Assembly: GCA_014208095.1 (NCBI GenBank)
Contig: JACHMT010000005.1
Location: 1,116,001-1,180,000, forward strand
Reading direction: 5' to 3'
Source of the DNA: Actinospineispora eucalypti
GTDB lineage: Bacteria > Actinomycetota > Actinomycetes > Mycobacteriales > Pseudonocardiaceae
Length of the DNA: 64,000 nt
Made by a program: the position numbers and the translations under genes
Notes under the pieces: generated by a model
Told to the model about the DNA's origin: nothing
Seen by the model: the letters and a program-made list of their open reading frames with translations, nothing else
Databases searched by the model: none
Part shown: piece by piece, positions 1-8,053 of the stretch
How the letters are laid out: each line of letters starts with the position of its first letter
Numbering within the stretch: position 1 is the first letter of the stretch

Positions 1-600
1 GTGATCGGGGCGTTCGAGCTGGCGCTGCCCGGCCCGGTCCTGGTGGTCACCCTGTTCACCCTGGGCATCGCGGCCATCCCGCACAACTCGGTGAACCTGT
101 ACAGCGGCGCGATGGCCAGCCTGACCTGGGGCTTCCCCCTGAACCGGAGTGCCACCGTGGCGCTGTCCGGCGTGCTCGGCGCGGTGCTGGCCGTGCTCTT
201 CGGCGGCGCGGCGTTCGAGGACGCCTTCCACGCGTTCCTGTTCCTGGTGGCCTACTACGTGACGCCGTGGCTGGCCATCGTCTGCGCCGACTACTTCTGG
301 GTGCACCGGGGCGGCCGGGGCTACCCGCCGGCGGCGGAGTTCGGCCGGCCGGACGGCCAGCTCGGCGGCATTCGGTGGCCGGGCATGGCGGCGTTCCTGC
401 TCGGCATCCTGGTGTCCGTGCCGTTCATGGCCACCGACCTGTTCACCGGGCCGATCGGGCGGGCGCTGAACGGGGCCGACCTGAGCTACTTCGTGTCCTT
501 CCTGGTGGCCGGCGGCGTGTACGTCCTGGCCGCGCGCCGGGTCTCCGGCGTCGCCGGTGAGCGGCCGGCCCCCCGGGCCACCTCGGAGCACGCCGACTGA
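1..600 (+). CDS. NCS1-family permease, C-terminal part (5' end outside window)
   Basis: This is the last ~199 codons of a nucleobase:cation symporter-1 (NCS1) type permease, an inner-membrane carrier family for purines, pyrimidines, allantoin or related compounds. Several hydrophobic helices are visible. The segment NSVNLYSGAMASLTWG and the following YYVTPWLAIVCADYFWVHRG match the TM8-TM10 region of the family and align well with the second NCS1 protein at 1837-3243. The reading frame is open at base 1, so the first codon shown is probably internal and about half the protein lies upstream. The C-terminal tail after the last helix is short and hydrophilic. Substrate cannot be told from this part. 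A pentapeptide-repeat gene follows 46 bases downstream on the same strand. Confidence 0.8.
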   Translation: MIGAFELALPGPVLVVTLFTLGIAAIPHNSVNLYSGAMASLTWGFPLNRSATVALSGVLGAVLAVLFGGAAFEDAFHAFLFLVAYYVTPWLAIVCADYFWVHRGGRGYPPAAEFGRPDGQLGGIRWPGMAAFLLGILVSVPFMATDLFTGPIGRALNGADLSYFVSFLVAGGVYVLAARRVSGVAGERPAPRATSEHAD

Positions 601-646
601 GCGATGATTCCCCGTGGCGGGCGCGGCCCGTCACGGGGAGGCAGTG

Positions 647-1456
647 ATGGACATCCGGGCCGAGCTGCGCGCGGACTGCGCGAGCTGCTTCGGCCTGTGC
701 TGTGTCGCCCTCCCGTTCACCGCCTCCGCCGACTTCGCCTTCGACAAGGAGGCCGGCGAGCCGTGCGTGAACCTGCTGGCCGACCACCGCTGCGGCATCC
801 ACGGCTCGCTGCGCGAGCGCGGCTTCACCGGCTGCACGGTGTTCGACTGCCTCGGTGCCGGCCAGAAGGTCTCCCGGGTGGCCTCCGGCGGGCACGGCTG
901 GCGGGACGACCCGGACGTCGCGGACCGGATGTTCCGGGCGTTCCCGGTGGTCCGCGCGCTGCACGAGCTGCTCTGGTACCTGGCCGACGCACTGGGCCGC
1001 CCGGAGGCCCGCCCGGTCCACGCCGACCTGCGCGCCGCCGCCGACAAGATCGACCGGCTCACCCGGGCCGAGTCGTTCGCCGAGGTGGACCCGGCCGCGC
1101 TGCGCGGAGAGGTGGATGTCCCGCTGCGGCGGGCCAGCGAGCTGGTGCGCGGGGGAGGGCGGCCGGACCGCCGGGGCCGGGACCTCATCGGCGCGAAGCT
1201 GCGCGGCGCCGACCTGTCGGGGGCCGACCTGCGCGGCGCCTACCTGATCGGCGCCGACCTGTCCGGGGCGAACCTGCGGCTGGCCGACCTGATCGGCGCG
1301 GACCTGCGCGCCGCCAACCTGGCCGGCGCCGACCTGCGCGACTGTCTCTACCTCACCCAGTTCCAGGTAAACGCGGCGAGTGGTGACCTCGCGACACGCT
1401 TGCCGGCGGTGCTCGAACGGCCGACGCACTGGCCGGCACGTGAACCCCAAGGGTGA
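647..1456 (+). CDS. Pentapeptide-repeat protein with N-terminal cysteine cluster
   Basis: The 269-aa protein has two parts. Residues ~9-75 carry a dense cysteine pattern (CASCFGLCC, then further CxxHC-like and CTVFDC groups) resembling YkgJ/Fe-S or Zn-binding cysteine domains. Residues ~175-245 hold about a dozen A(D/N)LxG pentapeptide repeats ([12 protein letters not shown] and so on), which fold as a right-handed beta-helix. The ATG at 647 is preferred because GGGAGG lies about 7 bases upstream. An in-frame start at 614 has no ribosome site. The function is unknown. Some pentapeptide proteins mimic DNA and protect gyrase, but the cysteine domain here makes that assignment doubtful. It may be co-transcribed with the preceding permease. 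Confidence 0.75.
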   Translation: MDIRAELRADCASCFGLCCVALPFTASADFAFDKEAGEPCVNLLADHRCGIHGSLRERGFTGCTVFDCLGAGQKVSRVASGGHGWRDDPDVADRMFRAFPVVRALHELLWYLADALGRPEARPVHADLRAAADKIDRLTRAESFAEVDPAALRGEVDVPLRRASELVRGGGRPDRRGRDLIGAKLRGADLSGADLRGAYLIGADLSGANLRLADLIGADLRAANLAGADLRDCLYLTQFQVNAASGDLATRLPAVLERPTHWPAREPQG

Positions 1457-1836
1457 CAGTTGTGTGGGCATGACGCCCCGGCAGGCTCCCGCACGAGACC
1501 GTCAGGCGCGCGGTCTTGGCCAAGCGGCGGCTACCAGTGCGCTGCCCCTTAGCTCTGCGTGGAGATATGCAACGGCGGCTAATCGGAACCCACTTTTCGT
1601 GACAGTTGGGGTGAAAGCGACGGGTGGGATGCGTGTCGAGCCCGGTCGAGGCGTCGGGGACCGTTCCGTGGCTTTGCGCCGGGAACGCGGACCGCGCCGA
1701 GTTCACCCTGAGAGACATTCGATCCCGGGAAAAGGTCTCTGGGGATGAACTCGGCGTGCGGCCGGCCGGTGAACACGGAGCGCCAACGCCGACGATCATG
1801 CACGGTGGAGCGTGGCGGGAAGACCGCGGTCGGCGA
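1457..1836. other. 380-bp intergenic region with a large inverted repeat
   Basis: I see no convincing gene between the pentapeptide-repeat gene and the convergent NCS1 permease. Open frames here lack codon bias and family resemblance. The stretch contains the word GTGACAGTTG twice (near 1453 and 1599) and an imperfect inverted repeat at about 1695-1756, annotated separately. It may act as a bidirectional termination region or be a decayed mobile element. Confidence 0.5.
1695..1756. repeat. Imperfect inverted repeat, ~22-bp arms
   Basis: The left arm begins CGCCGAGTTCA at 1695 and continues to AGAGAC. The right arm runs GTCTCT to TGAACTCGGCG, ending at 1756. The arms differ at a few positions and enclose ~18 bases that include TCCCGGGA. 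Pairing can be extended outward with a bulge. No run of T follows, so it is not a classical terminator. It lies between two convergent genes. Confidence 0.6.
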
Positions 1837-3243
1837 TCAGGAGACGCGGGCGGTGCGCGGTGGTCGGTCCGCGCTCGAGCGGACTCTGGCCAGGCGGTGG
1901 TAGAGCAGGCCGGAGACCACCGCGCCGACCACCCAGGACACGTCCCCGCCGTCCAGCGCCCGGGCCACCGGCCCGTGTACGTAGGCGTTGTGCATGAACG
2001 GCAGCTGGACGGCGAACCCGATCAGGTAGGCGGCCATGCCGGCCGGGTTGACCCGCCCGTAGACGCCGTCCGGCCGGTACATCGCGTCCACCGCGTACTC
2101 GCCCCGGCGCACCACGTAGTAGTCGACCAGGTTGACCGCCGTCCACGGGCTCATCAGCGCCATCACGATCACCAGGAAAGTCTCGAACGAGCCGAGCAGG
2201 TTGTCCCGGTACAGGAAGCCCAGGTAGGTGGCCACGGCGGCGACCGGCAGGATGAACGCCAGCCGGACCGCGAGCCCACCCCGCCAGCGCCGGTAGAACG
2301 TGGTCGCCAGGGTCATGGTGGACATGTAGCCGCCGTAGATGTTCAGCGCGTTGATGCTGAGCACGCCCAGGATCAGCGCGACGAAGGTGATCGCGGCGAA
2401 CGTGCCGCCCGCGCCGTGCGCCACCGTGCCGATGGCCGCCACCGGGCCGCCCAGGAAACGCTGCTGCAGCGCCGCGCCCAGGATCATCAGCCAGGCGCCG
2501 CTCACCCCGACGCCGGCGTAGGTGTACCAGAACACGCTGGAGATCGGGGTGCTGGCGGGCAGGTAGCGGGCGTAGTCGGCCACGTAGGGAGCGAAGCCCA
2601 GCTGGGAGATGGCCGGCACGGACACCGCGAGCAGGAACGGCCCGAGGGCGAAGCCGGTGCTCACCGGGGTGATCTCGCCGGGGTGGTGGCGGGTCACCAG
2701 CAGCACGGTGAGCACCAGGAAGACCGCCGCGACCAGGTAGGACAGGTACCGCTCGAACCGGTGGATGAGGTTGTAGCCGAACACCGCGACCACCGTGCTG
2801 GCCAGGGAGAGGATCACGATCCCGGCGGTCACCGGCACCTTCGCCAGCTCGTACAGCGCCTGCGCGCCGAGCACCACGCCGGCGGCGTAGAAGCCCAGGT
2901 ACATGAGCACCACGAAGATGAGCGGCACGGCGGCCCCGTAGTAACCGAACTGCGCCCGGCTCTGGATCATCTGGGGCATCCCGAGATGCGGCCCCTGCGC
3001 GGAGTGGCTGGCCATCAGCAGGGTGCCGAGCAGCACGCCGATCAGGATCCCCAGGACCGCCCAGCCCAGGCTCAGCCCGCTGGCCACCGTCGTCGCCCCG
3101 GCGGCCACCACCGGCAGCTCCATGTTCGCGCCGAACCAGACGAACATCAGGTCCGACGGCTTCCCGTGGCGCAGCTCGTGCGGGATGAACTCGATGCTGC
3201 GCTGCTCGACCAGGAAGTCGGCGCGCTCGTTCGCTTGCCCCAT
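1837..3243 (-). CDS. NCS1-family cytosine/purine permease
   Basis: The 468-aa integral membrane protein is of typical NCS1 length with about 12 hydrophobic segments. The N-terminus shows the family signature: IEFIPHELRHGKPSDL followed by FVWFGANMELPVV, the region that precedes and forms TM1. The segment INALNIYGGYMSTMTLA and the DYYVVRRGEY loop align with the partial permease at the window start, so these are paralogues about 1.2 kb apart in opposite orientation. The probable role is proton- or sodium-coupled uptake of a nucleobase or related heterocycle, and the substrate is not predictable from sequence. The ATG at 3243 fits the family N-terminus, but no Shine-Dalgarno is visible before it. 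An inverted repeat (3264-3288) sits in its promoter region and suggests repressor control. Confidence 0.85.
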   Translation of the reverse strand: MGQANERADFLVEQRSIEFIPHELRHGKPSDLMFVWFGANMELPVVAAGATTVASGLSLGWAVLGILIGVLLGTLLMASHSAQGPHLGMPQMIQSRAQFGYYGAAVPLIFVVLMYLGFYAAGVVLGAQALYELAKVPVTAGIVILSLASTVVAVFGYNLIHRFERYLSYLVAAVFLVLTVLLVTRHHPGEITPVSTGFALGPFLLAVSVPAISQLGFAPYVADYARYLPASTPISSVFWYTYAGVGVSGAWLMILGAALQQRFLGGPVAAIGTVAHGAGGTFAAITFVALILGVLSINALNIYGGYMSTMTLATTFYRRWRGGLAVRLAFILPVAAVATYLGFLYRDNLLGSFETFLVIVMALMSPWTAVNLVDYYVVRRGEYAVDAMYRPDGVYGRVNPAGMAAYLIGFAVQLPFMHNAYVHGPVARALDGGDVSWVVGAVVSGLLYHRLARVRSSADRPPRTARVS

Positions 3244-3263
3244 CGGAGGAGGTTAACCGGCGA

Positions 3264-3288
3264 TTGTCAACAATCCTAGAGTTGACAA
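3264..3288. promoter_or_regulatory. Inverted repeat TTGTCAAC-N9-GTTGACAA, probable operator/promoter
   Basis: Perfect 8-bp arms TTGTCAAC (3264-3271) and GTTGACAA (3281-3288) lie in the 77-bp divergent gap between the NCS1 permease and the 2H phosphoesterase. The arms also contain TTGACA on each strand, so the site could overlap -35 elements for both genes. Such dyads are typical of GntR- or TetR-type operators. The cognate regulator is not evident in the window. Confidence 0.5.
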
Positions 3289-3320
3289 CGCGCTCGCGGT
3301 TGACGTGTTAAGAACGTGGC

Positions 3321-3866
3321 ATGCCCGAGCTCGGACGGACCGCACTGGTGATCCCGGTACCCGAGGCGGACCCGGCGCTGGCGGCGGTCGGCACGCGATA
3401 CCCCCGGCTGGCGCGGCCGGGCCTGCCGGCGCACCTCACCGTGCTGTACCCGTGGCTGCCGGCGGCCTACGTGGACGACCGCGCCCGGCGGTCGTGTGCC
3501 GCGCTGGCCGCAACGGCGGAACCGGCGGAGGCGGAGTTCCGGGAGATCGGCGTGCACCCCGGGATGGTGTTCCTCAGACCGGCCGACCCCGGCCCGGTGG
3601 ACCGGCTGATCGCCGGCGCCCGTACTCGCTGGCCGGAGCTGCCGCCGTACGGCGGAAAGTACCCGGACAGCCCGGCCCACGTCAGCCTCGCGCTGGGCGG
3701 GATGAGCCCGGAAGAGGTCGACGGGGTACGCGACCTGGTCGGGCCGATGTTGCCCATCACGTCCCGGCTGGCCGAGCTGTGGCTGGTCGCGCTCGGCCCG
3801 GACGGCTGGCTGGCGACGGACCGCTGGCCGCTCGGTGTGCTCCAGGACACAGCTGAACGGCGGTGA
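3321..3866 (+). CDS. 2'-5' RNA ligase / 2H phosphoesterase family protein
   Basis: The 181-aa protein carries the two histidine motifs that define the 2H phosphoesterase superfamily: HLTVLYPW (about residues 37-44) and HVSLAL (about residue 118). In this fold the two His-x-Thr/Ser motifs face each other and cleave 2',3'-cyclic phosphates or ligate RNA. Small bacterial members of this size are usually cyclic phosphodiesterases with unknown natural substrates. The ATG at 3321 is the first plausible start; the ribosome site is weak. The gene diverges from the NCS1 permease and is followed 66 bases later by an exporter on the same strand. Confidence 0.75.
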   Translation: MPELGRTALVIPVPEADPALAAVGTRYPRLARPGLPAHLTVLYPWLPAAYVDDRARRSCAALAATAEPAEAEFREIGVHPGMVFLRPADPGPVDRLIAGARTRWPELPPYGGKYPDSPAHVSLALGGMSPEEVDGVRDLVGPMLPITSRLAELWLVALGPDGWLATDRWPLGVLQDTAERR

Positions 3867-3932
3867 GCGCGAGCCCGCCGGACCGGTCGTAACAGTGTCA
3901 CGAAGTTGACCCGACCGGGCGGAGGAGCGGGC

Positions 3933-5129
3933 ATGATCGATGTGTCGGTCGCGCGGGCGCGGGGAGCCGCGCCCCTCAAGCTGGTCGCGGTCCTCGGCCT
4001 GATGTTCGCCATCGGCCCGATCGGCATCGACATGTACCTGCCGGCCATGCCGGCCATCGGCCGCGAGCTGGCCAGCGCCGACACGGCGGTCCAGCTGACC
4101 CTGACCGGTTACGGGCTGGGCATGGGTCTCGGCCAGCTGCTGGTCGGGCCCTGGTCGGACGCGGTGGGCCGGCGCCGGCCGATGCTGATCGGGCTGGCGC
4201 TGTTCGCTGCCGCCTCGCTGGCCTGCGCGGCGGCGCCGACCGTGCCGCTGCTGGCCCTGGCCCGGCTGGCGCAGGGGCTGGCCATCTCGTCCGGCTCGGT
4301 GCTGGCCATGGCCGTGGTGCGGGACCTGTTCACCGACTCGGCGGCCTCCACCCTGCTGTCCCGTTTGATGCTGGTGCTCAGCGCATCGCCGATCCTGGCG
4401 CCGTCGCTGGGCAGTCTGGTGCTCGGGGTGACCGTCTGGCCGGGCATATTCGTGACCCTCGGGCTGGTCGGGGTGCTGCTCGCCCTGGTGGTCCTCCGCA
4501 CGCTGCCGGAAACCCTGCCTCCGGACCGGCGCCGGCCGCTGAACGCGGGCGCCGTGGCCCGGTCCTACGTCCACCTGCTGCGGGACCGGAGGTTCGTCGG
4601 GCTGGTGGTGGCCACCGGGCTGGCCACCACCGGGCTGCTGGGCTTCGTCACCGGTTCGCCGTTCGTGTTCCAGCACCAGCTGGGACTGGACGAGCGGCGG
4701 TTCGGCCTGCTGTTCGCGGCCAGCGTGCTGTGGATGATCGCCGCCACGCAGGTCAACGCCCGGTTGATGCGCCGACTGCACCCCCGCCAGGTGTTGCTCC
4801 CCTCGACGGCCGCCGCCACCGGCACGGCCCTCCTCGCGCTCGGGCTCGCCCTCACCGGTCTGGGCGGCGCGGTGGGCCTGATCGGCGCGCTCTGGCTGAC
4901 CCTGTTCTTCATCGGTTTCGCCCTGCCGAACCTGCCCGCCGTGATCCTGGCCGACCACCCTGACGCGGCCGGCACCGCCTCGGCGCTGATCGGCGCCAGC
5001 CAGATGGTGATCGCTTCGGCCCTCTCCCCGCTGGTCGGGGTGTTCGGCAACGACGGCGCCGCGATGGCCGGCGTGATCGCCGCCGCACTGGGCGCGAGCA
5101 CGCTCATCCTGCTCACGGCTCAGCGGTAG
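3933..5129 (+). CDS. Bcr/CflA-type multidrug efflux MFS transporter
   Basis: The 398-aa protein has 12 predicted transmembrane segments. The opening segment (FAIGPIGIDMYLPAMPAIGREL) and the cytoplasmic loop GPWSDAVGRRRPMLIG are hallmarks of the Bcr/CflA drug:H+ antiporter subfamily (DHA1). Helix 5 contains ILAPSLGSLVLG, the proline/glycine-rich antiporter motif C. It would export hydrophobic drugs from the cytoplasm using the proton gradient. The ATG at 3933 is chosen over an upstream TTG (3906) because GGAGGAG stands 6 bases before it. The next gene, DUF1697, runs toward it and the two frames overlap by about 10 bases at their 3' ends. Confidence 0.85.
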   Translation: MIDVSVARARGAAPLKLVAVLGLMFAIGPIGIDMYLPAMPAIGRELASADTAVQLTLTGYGLGMGLGQLLVGPWSDAVGRRRPMLIGLALFAAASLACAAAPTVPLLALARLAQGLAISSGSVLAMAVVRDLFTDSAASTLLSRLMLVLSASPILAPSLGSLVLGVTVWPGIFVTLGLVGVLLALVVLRTLPETLPPDRRRPLNAGAVARSYVHLLRDRRFVGLVVATGLATTGLLGFVTGSPFVFQHQLGLDERRFGLLFAASVLWMIAATQVNARLMRRLHPRQVLLPSTAAATGTALLALGLALTGLGGAVGLIGALWLTLFFIGFALPNLPAVILADHPDAAGTASALIGASQMVIASALSPLVGVFGNDGAAMAGVIAAALGASTLILLTAQR

Positions 5130-5653
5130 GCCTTGACCAGGCGTTGGATGGTGCCCAGGGTGCGGGTGGTGGCGGGCACCCCGAGCCGGGCCTCCAGCTC
5201 CGAGGTGGGGTCGCCGGTCCGCCCGCCGATGTCCCGGACCAGGCTCAGGGCCACCCCGTCGGCGACCGAGATGATCTCCAGATCACCGCGCTTGTTGGTC
5301 CACGGCAGGGGGGCGCCGAACTCCGGGGCGTCGTCCAGGAAGGTGAACGTCTCGCGGTAGGTGCGCTCGTCGGTCAGCCCGGCGAAGGGCTCGCGGTCCA
5401 GGATCGCCACCAGTTGCTGGAACGGCCGGACGAACGCCACCTCCCGGTAGCCGCACGCGGCCTGCAGGCCGGCCGCTGCCCGGTCCGCCACCGCACGGGG
5501 GTCCGCGGCTTCCACCAGCACCGTCCCGTTGGTCTGGAACGACCGAGCGGACTCCGCCCCGGCCTCCTCCAGCACCCGCTCGAGCACCTGCCGGACGGGG
5601 CTGTTGCGGTGACCGAGATTCATATTCCGGTAGAAGACGACGGCCCTGGCCAC
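5120..5653 (-). CDS. DUF1697 family protein
   Basis: The ~177-aa protein is of the usual DUF1697 length. The N-terminus, ARAVVFYRNMNLGHRNSPVRQVLERVLEEAGAESARS in two adjoining pieces, has the family pattern of a first beta strand, an N-x-N-x-G/R turn, and a residue ladder leading to TNGTVLVEA. The family has a ferredoxin-like alpha/beta fold with no established activity. The start is taken as GTG at 5653, where homology to the family begins. The open frame extends upstream to 6103 without coding character, overlapping the divergent permease. Downstream it overlaps the exporter gene end. Confidence 0.7.
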   Translation of the reverse strand: MARAVVFYRNMNLGHRNSPVRQVLERVLEEAGAESARSFQTNGTVLVEAADPRAVADRAAAGLQAACGYREVAFVRPFQQLVAILDREPFAGLTDERTYRETFTFLDDAPEFGAPLPWTNKRGDLEIISVADGVALSLVRDIGGRTGDPTSELEARLGVPATTRTLGTIQRLVKAYR

Positions 5654-5711
5654 GGGCGGAGTGTGCCATGCGGCGACCGGGCCGGTCCGGGCCGACACCG
5701 ATACTGCCGGG

Positions 5712-6986
5712 GTGACGGACACCTGGGCGCAGCTCCTCGCGGTGCTGATGCTGGCCGGCCTGCTGGCGTTCGCCATGGTCCAGCCGAAGGGGCTGCCCGA
5801 GGCGGTGTTCGCGGTCCCGGCGGCGGGGTTGCTGGTCGCGGTGGGGGTGGTCGGCCCGGAAGCCGCCTCGCGGCAGGTCGTGGCGCTGGCGCCGACGGTG
5901 GGTTTCCTGGCCGCCGTCCTGGTGCTGGCCCAGCTGGCCGATGCGGCGGGGGTGTTCACCTGGGTGGGCGCGCGGTTGGCGCGCGGCTCGGTCGGCCACC
6001 CGGGACGGCTGCTGGGCCGGGTGTTCCTGGCCGGCTCGGCGACCACCGCCACGCTGAGCCTGGACGCCACGGTGGTGCTGCTGACCCCGGTGGTGTTCGC
6101 CACCGCCGCCCGCGTCCGGGCGCGGCCGAAGCCGCACGTCTACGCGTGTATCCACCTGGCCAACTCGGCGTCGCTACTGCTGCCGGTGTCCAACCTGACA
6201 AACCTGCTCGCGTTCTCCGCGTCCGGGCTGACGTTCCTCCAGTTCGCCGGGCTGATGGCGGCGCCGTGGCTGCTGGTGATCGGGATCGAGTACCTGGTGT
6301 TCCGGCGGTTCTTCCGCTCCGACCTCGGCGGGCGGCCGCACGGGGCCGAAGTGGTCGAGGGCGCTGGTCAGCCGGCTCCCCGGTTCGCGCTGGCCGTGCT
6401 GGCGCTCACCCTGCTCGGGTTCGGGGTCTCCGGGCTGGTCGGGGTCGAGCCGGTGTGGGTCGCCGTGGCCGGGGCGGTCACGCTGGCCGGGCCGGAGCTG
6501 GCCGGCCGTCGGATCGGCGTGCCGGCGCTGGTGCGGGCCGCGTCCCCGCCGTTCTGCCTGTTCGTGTTCGCGCTGGGCGTGGTGGTGGCCGCCGTGAGCG
6601 GGGGCAGCCTGGGCGCGGCGGTGACGTCGGTGCTGCCCACCACGCCGACGCTGCCCAACCTGCTGCTGGCCGCCGCGATCGCGGCGGTGCTGGCCAACCT
6701 GGTGAACAACGTGCCGGCCACGCTGATGCTGGTCACCGCCCTGGCCGGGCACGCGCATCCCGGTCTGGTGCTGGCCGTGCTGGTCGGCGTCAACATCGGG
6801 CCGAACCTGACCTACACCGGCTCGCTGGCCACGCTGCTCTGGCGCCGGGTGCTGGTCCGGCGGGACGCCACCCCGGCGCAGACCGAGTTCCTCCGCCTCG
6901 GGGCGATCACGGTGCCGTTGTGCCTGGTCGTCGCGGTGGTCGCGGTGTGGCTCGGTTTGACGCTGGGACGAGGATGGCTGTTATGA
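5712..6986 (+). CDS. SLC13/ArsB-like anion permease
   Basis: This 424-aa integral membrane protein of the ArsB/NhaD ion-transporter superfamily has about 11-12 hydrophobic segments. Helpful landmarks are SATTATLSLDATVVLLTPVV near residue 110, NSASLLLPVSNLTNLLAFS near residue 150, and NLVNNVPATLMLV near residue 330, the paired re-entrant motifs of this fold. It may export arsenite or move another anion or Na+. No ars genes lie nearby, so arsenic resistance is not supported. The start is GTG at 5712, 58 bases from the divergent DUF1697 start. Its stop overlaps the start of the following UspA gene, so the two are probably translationally coupled. Confidence 0.75.
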   Translation: MTDTWAQLLAVLMLAGLLAFAMVQPKGLPEAVFAVPAAGLLVAVGVVGPEAASRQVVALAPTVGFLAAVLVLAQLADAAGVFTWVGARLARGSVGHPGRLLGRVFLAGSATTATLSLDATVVLLTPVVFATAARVRARPKPHVYACIHLANSASLLLPVSNLTNLLAFSASGLTFLQFAGLMAAPWLLVIGIEYLVFRRFFRSDLGGRPHGAEVVEGAGQPAPRFALAVLALTLLGFGVSGLVGVEPVWVAVAGAVTLAGPELAGRRIGVPALVRAASPPFCLFVFALGVVVAAVSGGSLGAAVTSVLPTTPTLPNLLLAAAIAAVLANLVNNVPATLMLVTALAGHAHPGLVLAVLVGVNIGPNLTYTGSLATLLWRRVLVRRDATPAQTEFLRLGAITVPLCLVVAVVAVWLGLTLGRGWLL

Positions 6987-7477
6987 CCGCCGACAGCGTC
7001 GTGGTGTGGCTGACCGAGGACACCTGGCCGGCGTGCGTGGACGTGGCGGCCGGGTTGCCCAGTGCCGAGCGGATCCGGCTGCTGCACGTGGTCGACGAGG
7101 CGCCGGCGGAGGCGGCGCACGGCGCCCTCGGCGGCCTGCTCGGGCGGCACGGAGCCTGGCACCGCGACCCCGGTGAGGTGATCACGGAGGCGTCCCGGGA
7201 GGCGTCGGCCCGGCTGTTGGCGGACGCACAACGCCGCCTCGGCCGGGATGCGCGCCTGGAGACCCGGGCCGGGCGGATCGAGCGGGAGGTCGTCGCGGCC
7301 GTCGCGGACGCGCGGCTGCTGGTGTGTGCCCGGGACGGGGAACGCGACCGGCTGGGCCCGCACAGCATCGGCCACCACCTGCGGTTCGTGGTCGACCACG
7401 CGCCGTGCGCGGTGCTGCTCATCTGGCCGGAGGACCCGCCCGAACTGGGATCGATCCCACCCCCGCCGCCGCACTAG
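6983..7477 (+). CDS. Universal stress protein (UspA) family protein
   Basis: The 164-aa single-domain protein has a Usp-like alpha/beta pattern: an N-terminal VVVWLTEDTW strand, IRLLHVVDEAP, a helix, then ADARLLVCARDGERDRLGPHSIGHHLRFVVDHAPCAVLLIW. That last stretch corresponds to the conserved G-x(2)-G-x(9)-G-S region and the C-terminal strand of UspA proteins, although the glycine-rich ATP loop is altered. The ATG at 6983 overlaps the permease stop (ATGA), with GAGGA about 9 bases upstream. Being coupled to a transporter suggests it may modulate that carrier. Its 3' end overlaps the convergent VOC gene by four bases. Confidence 0.65.
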   Translation: MTADSVVVWLTEDTWPACVDVAAGLPSAERIRLLHVVDEAPAEAAHGALGGLLGRHGAWHRDPGEVITEASREASARLLADAQRRLGRDARLETRAGRIEREVVAAVADARLLVCARDGERDRLGPHSIGHHLRFVVDHAPCAVLLIWPEDPPELGSIPPPPPH

Positions 7478-7905
7478 GTGGCAAAGATCTGGGAGTCGTC
7501 GGCGAAGGCCTTGAACTCGAGCGCGTTGCCGGCCGGGTCGAGCAGGAACATGGTCCACTGCTCGCCGGGCTGCCCCTCGAACCGCACGTACGGCTCGATG
7601 ACGAACTCGGTGCCGGCCGCCTTCAACCGGTCCGCGAGCTGCCGGAACCGTGCCACGGTGAGGATCAGGCCGAAGTGGGGCACCGGCACGTCGTGCCCGT
7701 CGACCGGGTTGTGGATCTTCCCCTGCCGGGTGGGGGACAGGTGGGTGACGAACTGGTGCCCCTCCAGGTTCCAGTCGATCCAGGTGTCCGCCGACCGGCC
7801 CCGGGCCAGCCCGAGCACCTCGCCGTAGAAGTGTTCCGCCGCCGCCAGGTCGTCGACCGGCATGGCCAGGTGGAAGCGTGGGATCGGGGACTCGAGGATG
7901 GTCAC
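7474..7905 (-). CDS. VOC-family (glyoxalase/dioxygenase fold) protein
   Basis: The 143-aa protein has a single vicinal-oxygen-chelate module. FHLAMPVDDLAAAEHFYGEVLGL opens the first beta-alpha-beta-beta-beta unit and WTMFLLDPAGNALEFKAF closes the second. Candidate metal ligands are the His in FHLAM, the His in VPHFGLIL and the Glu in ALEFK, giving the usual H/H/E set. The substrate is unknown. Its position after the FAD hydroxylase on the same strand suggests, without proving, that it belongs with the 8-12.4 kb operon. A perfect palindrome lies just upstream of its ATG. Confidence 0.75.
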   Translation of the reverse strand: MTILESPIPRFHLAMPVDDLAAAEHFYGEVLGLARGRSADTWIDWNLEGHQFVTHLSPTRQGKIHNPVDGHDVPVPHFGLILTVARFRQLADRLKAAGTEFVIEPYVRFEGQPGEQWTMFLLDPAGNALEFKAFADDSQIFAT

Positions 7906-7910
7906 GGCTC

Positions 7911-7922
7911 AATGTTAACATT
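7911..7922. promoter_or_regulatory. Perfect 12-bp palindrome AATGTTAACATT upstream of VOC gene
   Basis: The palindrome lies 5 bases before the ATG of the VOC gene on the minus strand. It is followed by a related half-site, GGACATTAATG. The location fits an operator that would block transcription or translation initiation. The MarR regulator at 12.4 kb is a candidate binder but shows no identical site in its own promoter. Confidence 0.4.
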
Positions 7923-8053
7923 TGGACATTAATGACATCACCGCGCCCGACCCGGCCGGCCCTCCCGCGCCGCCCCCGGCCCGTGGCTGGCGGCGGTTGT
8001 ACGCCGAACGCGTGCTCCAGGCCGACCAGGGCGCCGACCTGGACTTTCTCTAG
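7922..8053 (+). CDS. Possible small protein, 43 aa (low confidence)
   Basis: A TTG-initiated frame encodes a short protein beginning MDINDITAPDP. It has a proline-rich middle and a charged tail, RRLYAERVLQADQGADLDFL. The tail looks protein-like rather than random, with good third-position GC. It lies in the 144-bp gap between the VOC start and the FAD-hydroxylase end and shares a CTAG overlap with the hydroxylase stop. No clear ribosome site is seen. It could be a real small protein, or the remnant of a larger gene whose front was lost. Confidence 0.3.
   Translation: MDINDITAPDPAGPPAPPPARGWRRLYAERVLQADQGADLDFL

Noticed and set aside
1457-1836. tRNA or other structured RNA gene
   Set aside because: No cloverleaf or CCA-type acceptor pattern could be built; only a simple imperfect hairpin is seen.
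1624-3279. 551-codon plus-strand frame
   Set aside because: It lies antisense to the NCS1 permease and has no recognisable protein features; the minus-strand frame has clear membrane-transporter motifs.
5712-6986. Arsenic-resistance locus
   Set aside because: The permease fold is shared with ArsB, but arsR, arsC and related genes are absent and the partner is a UspA protein.
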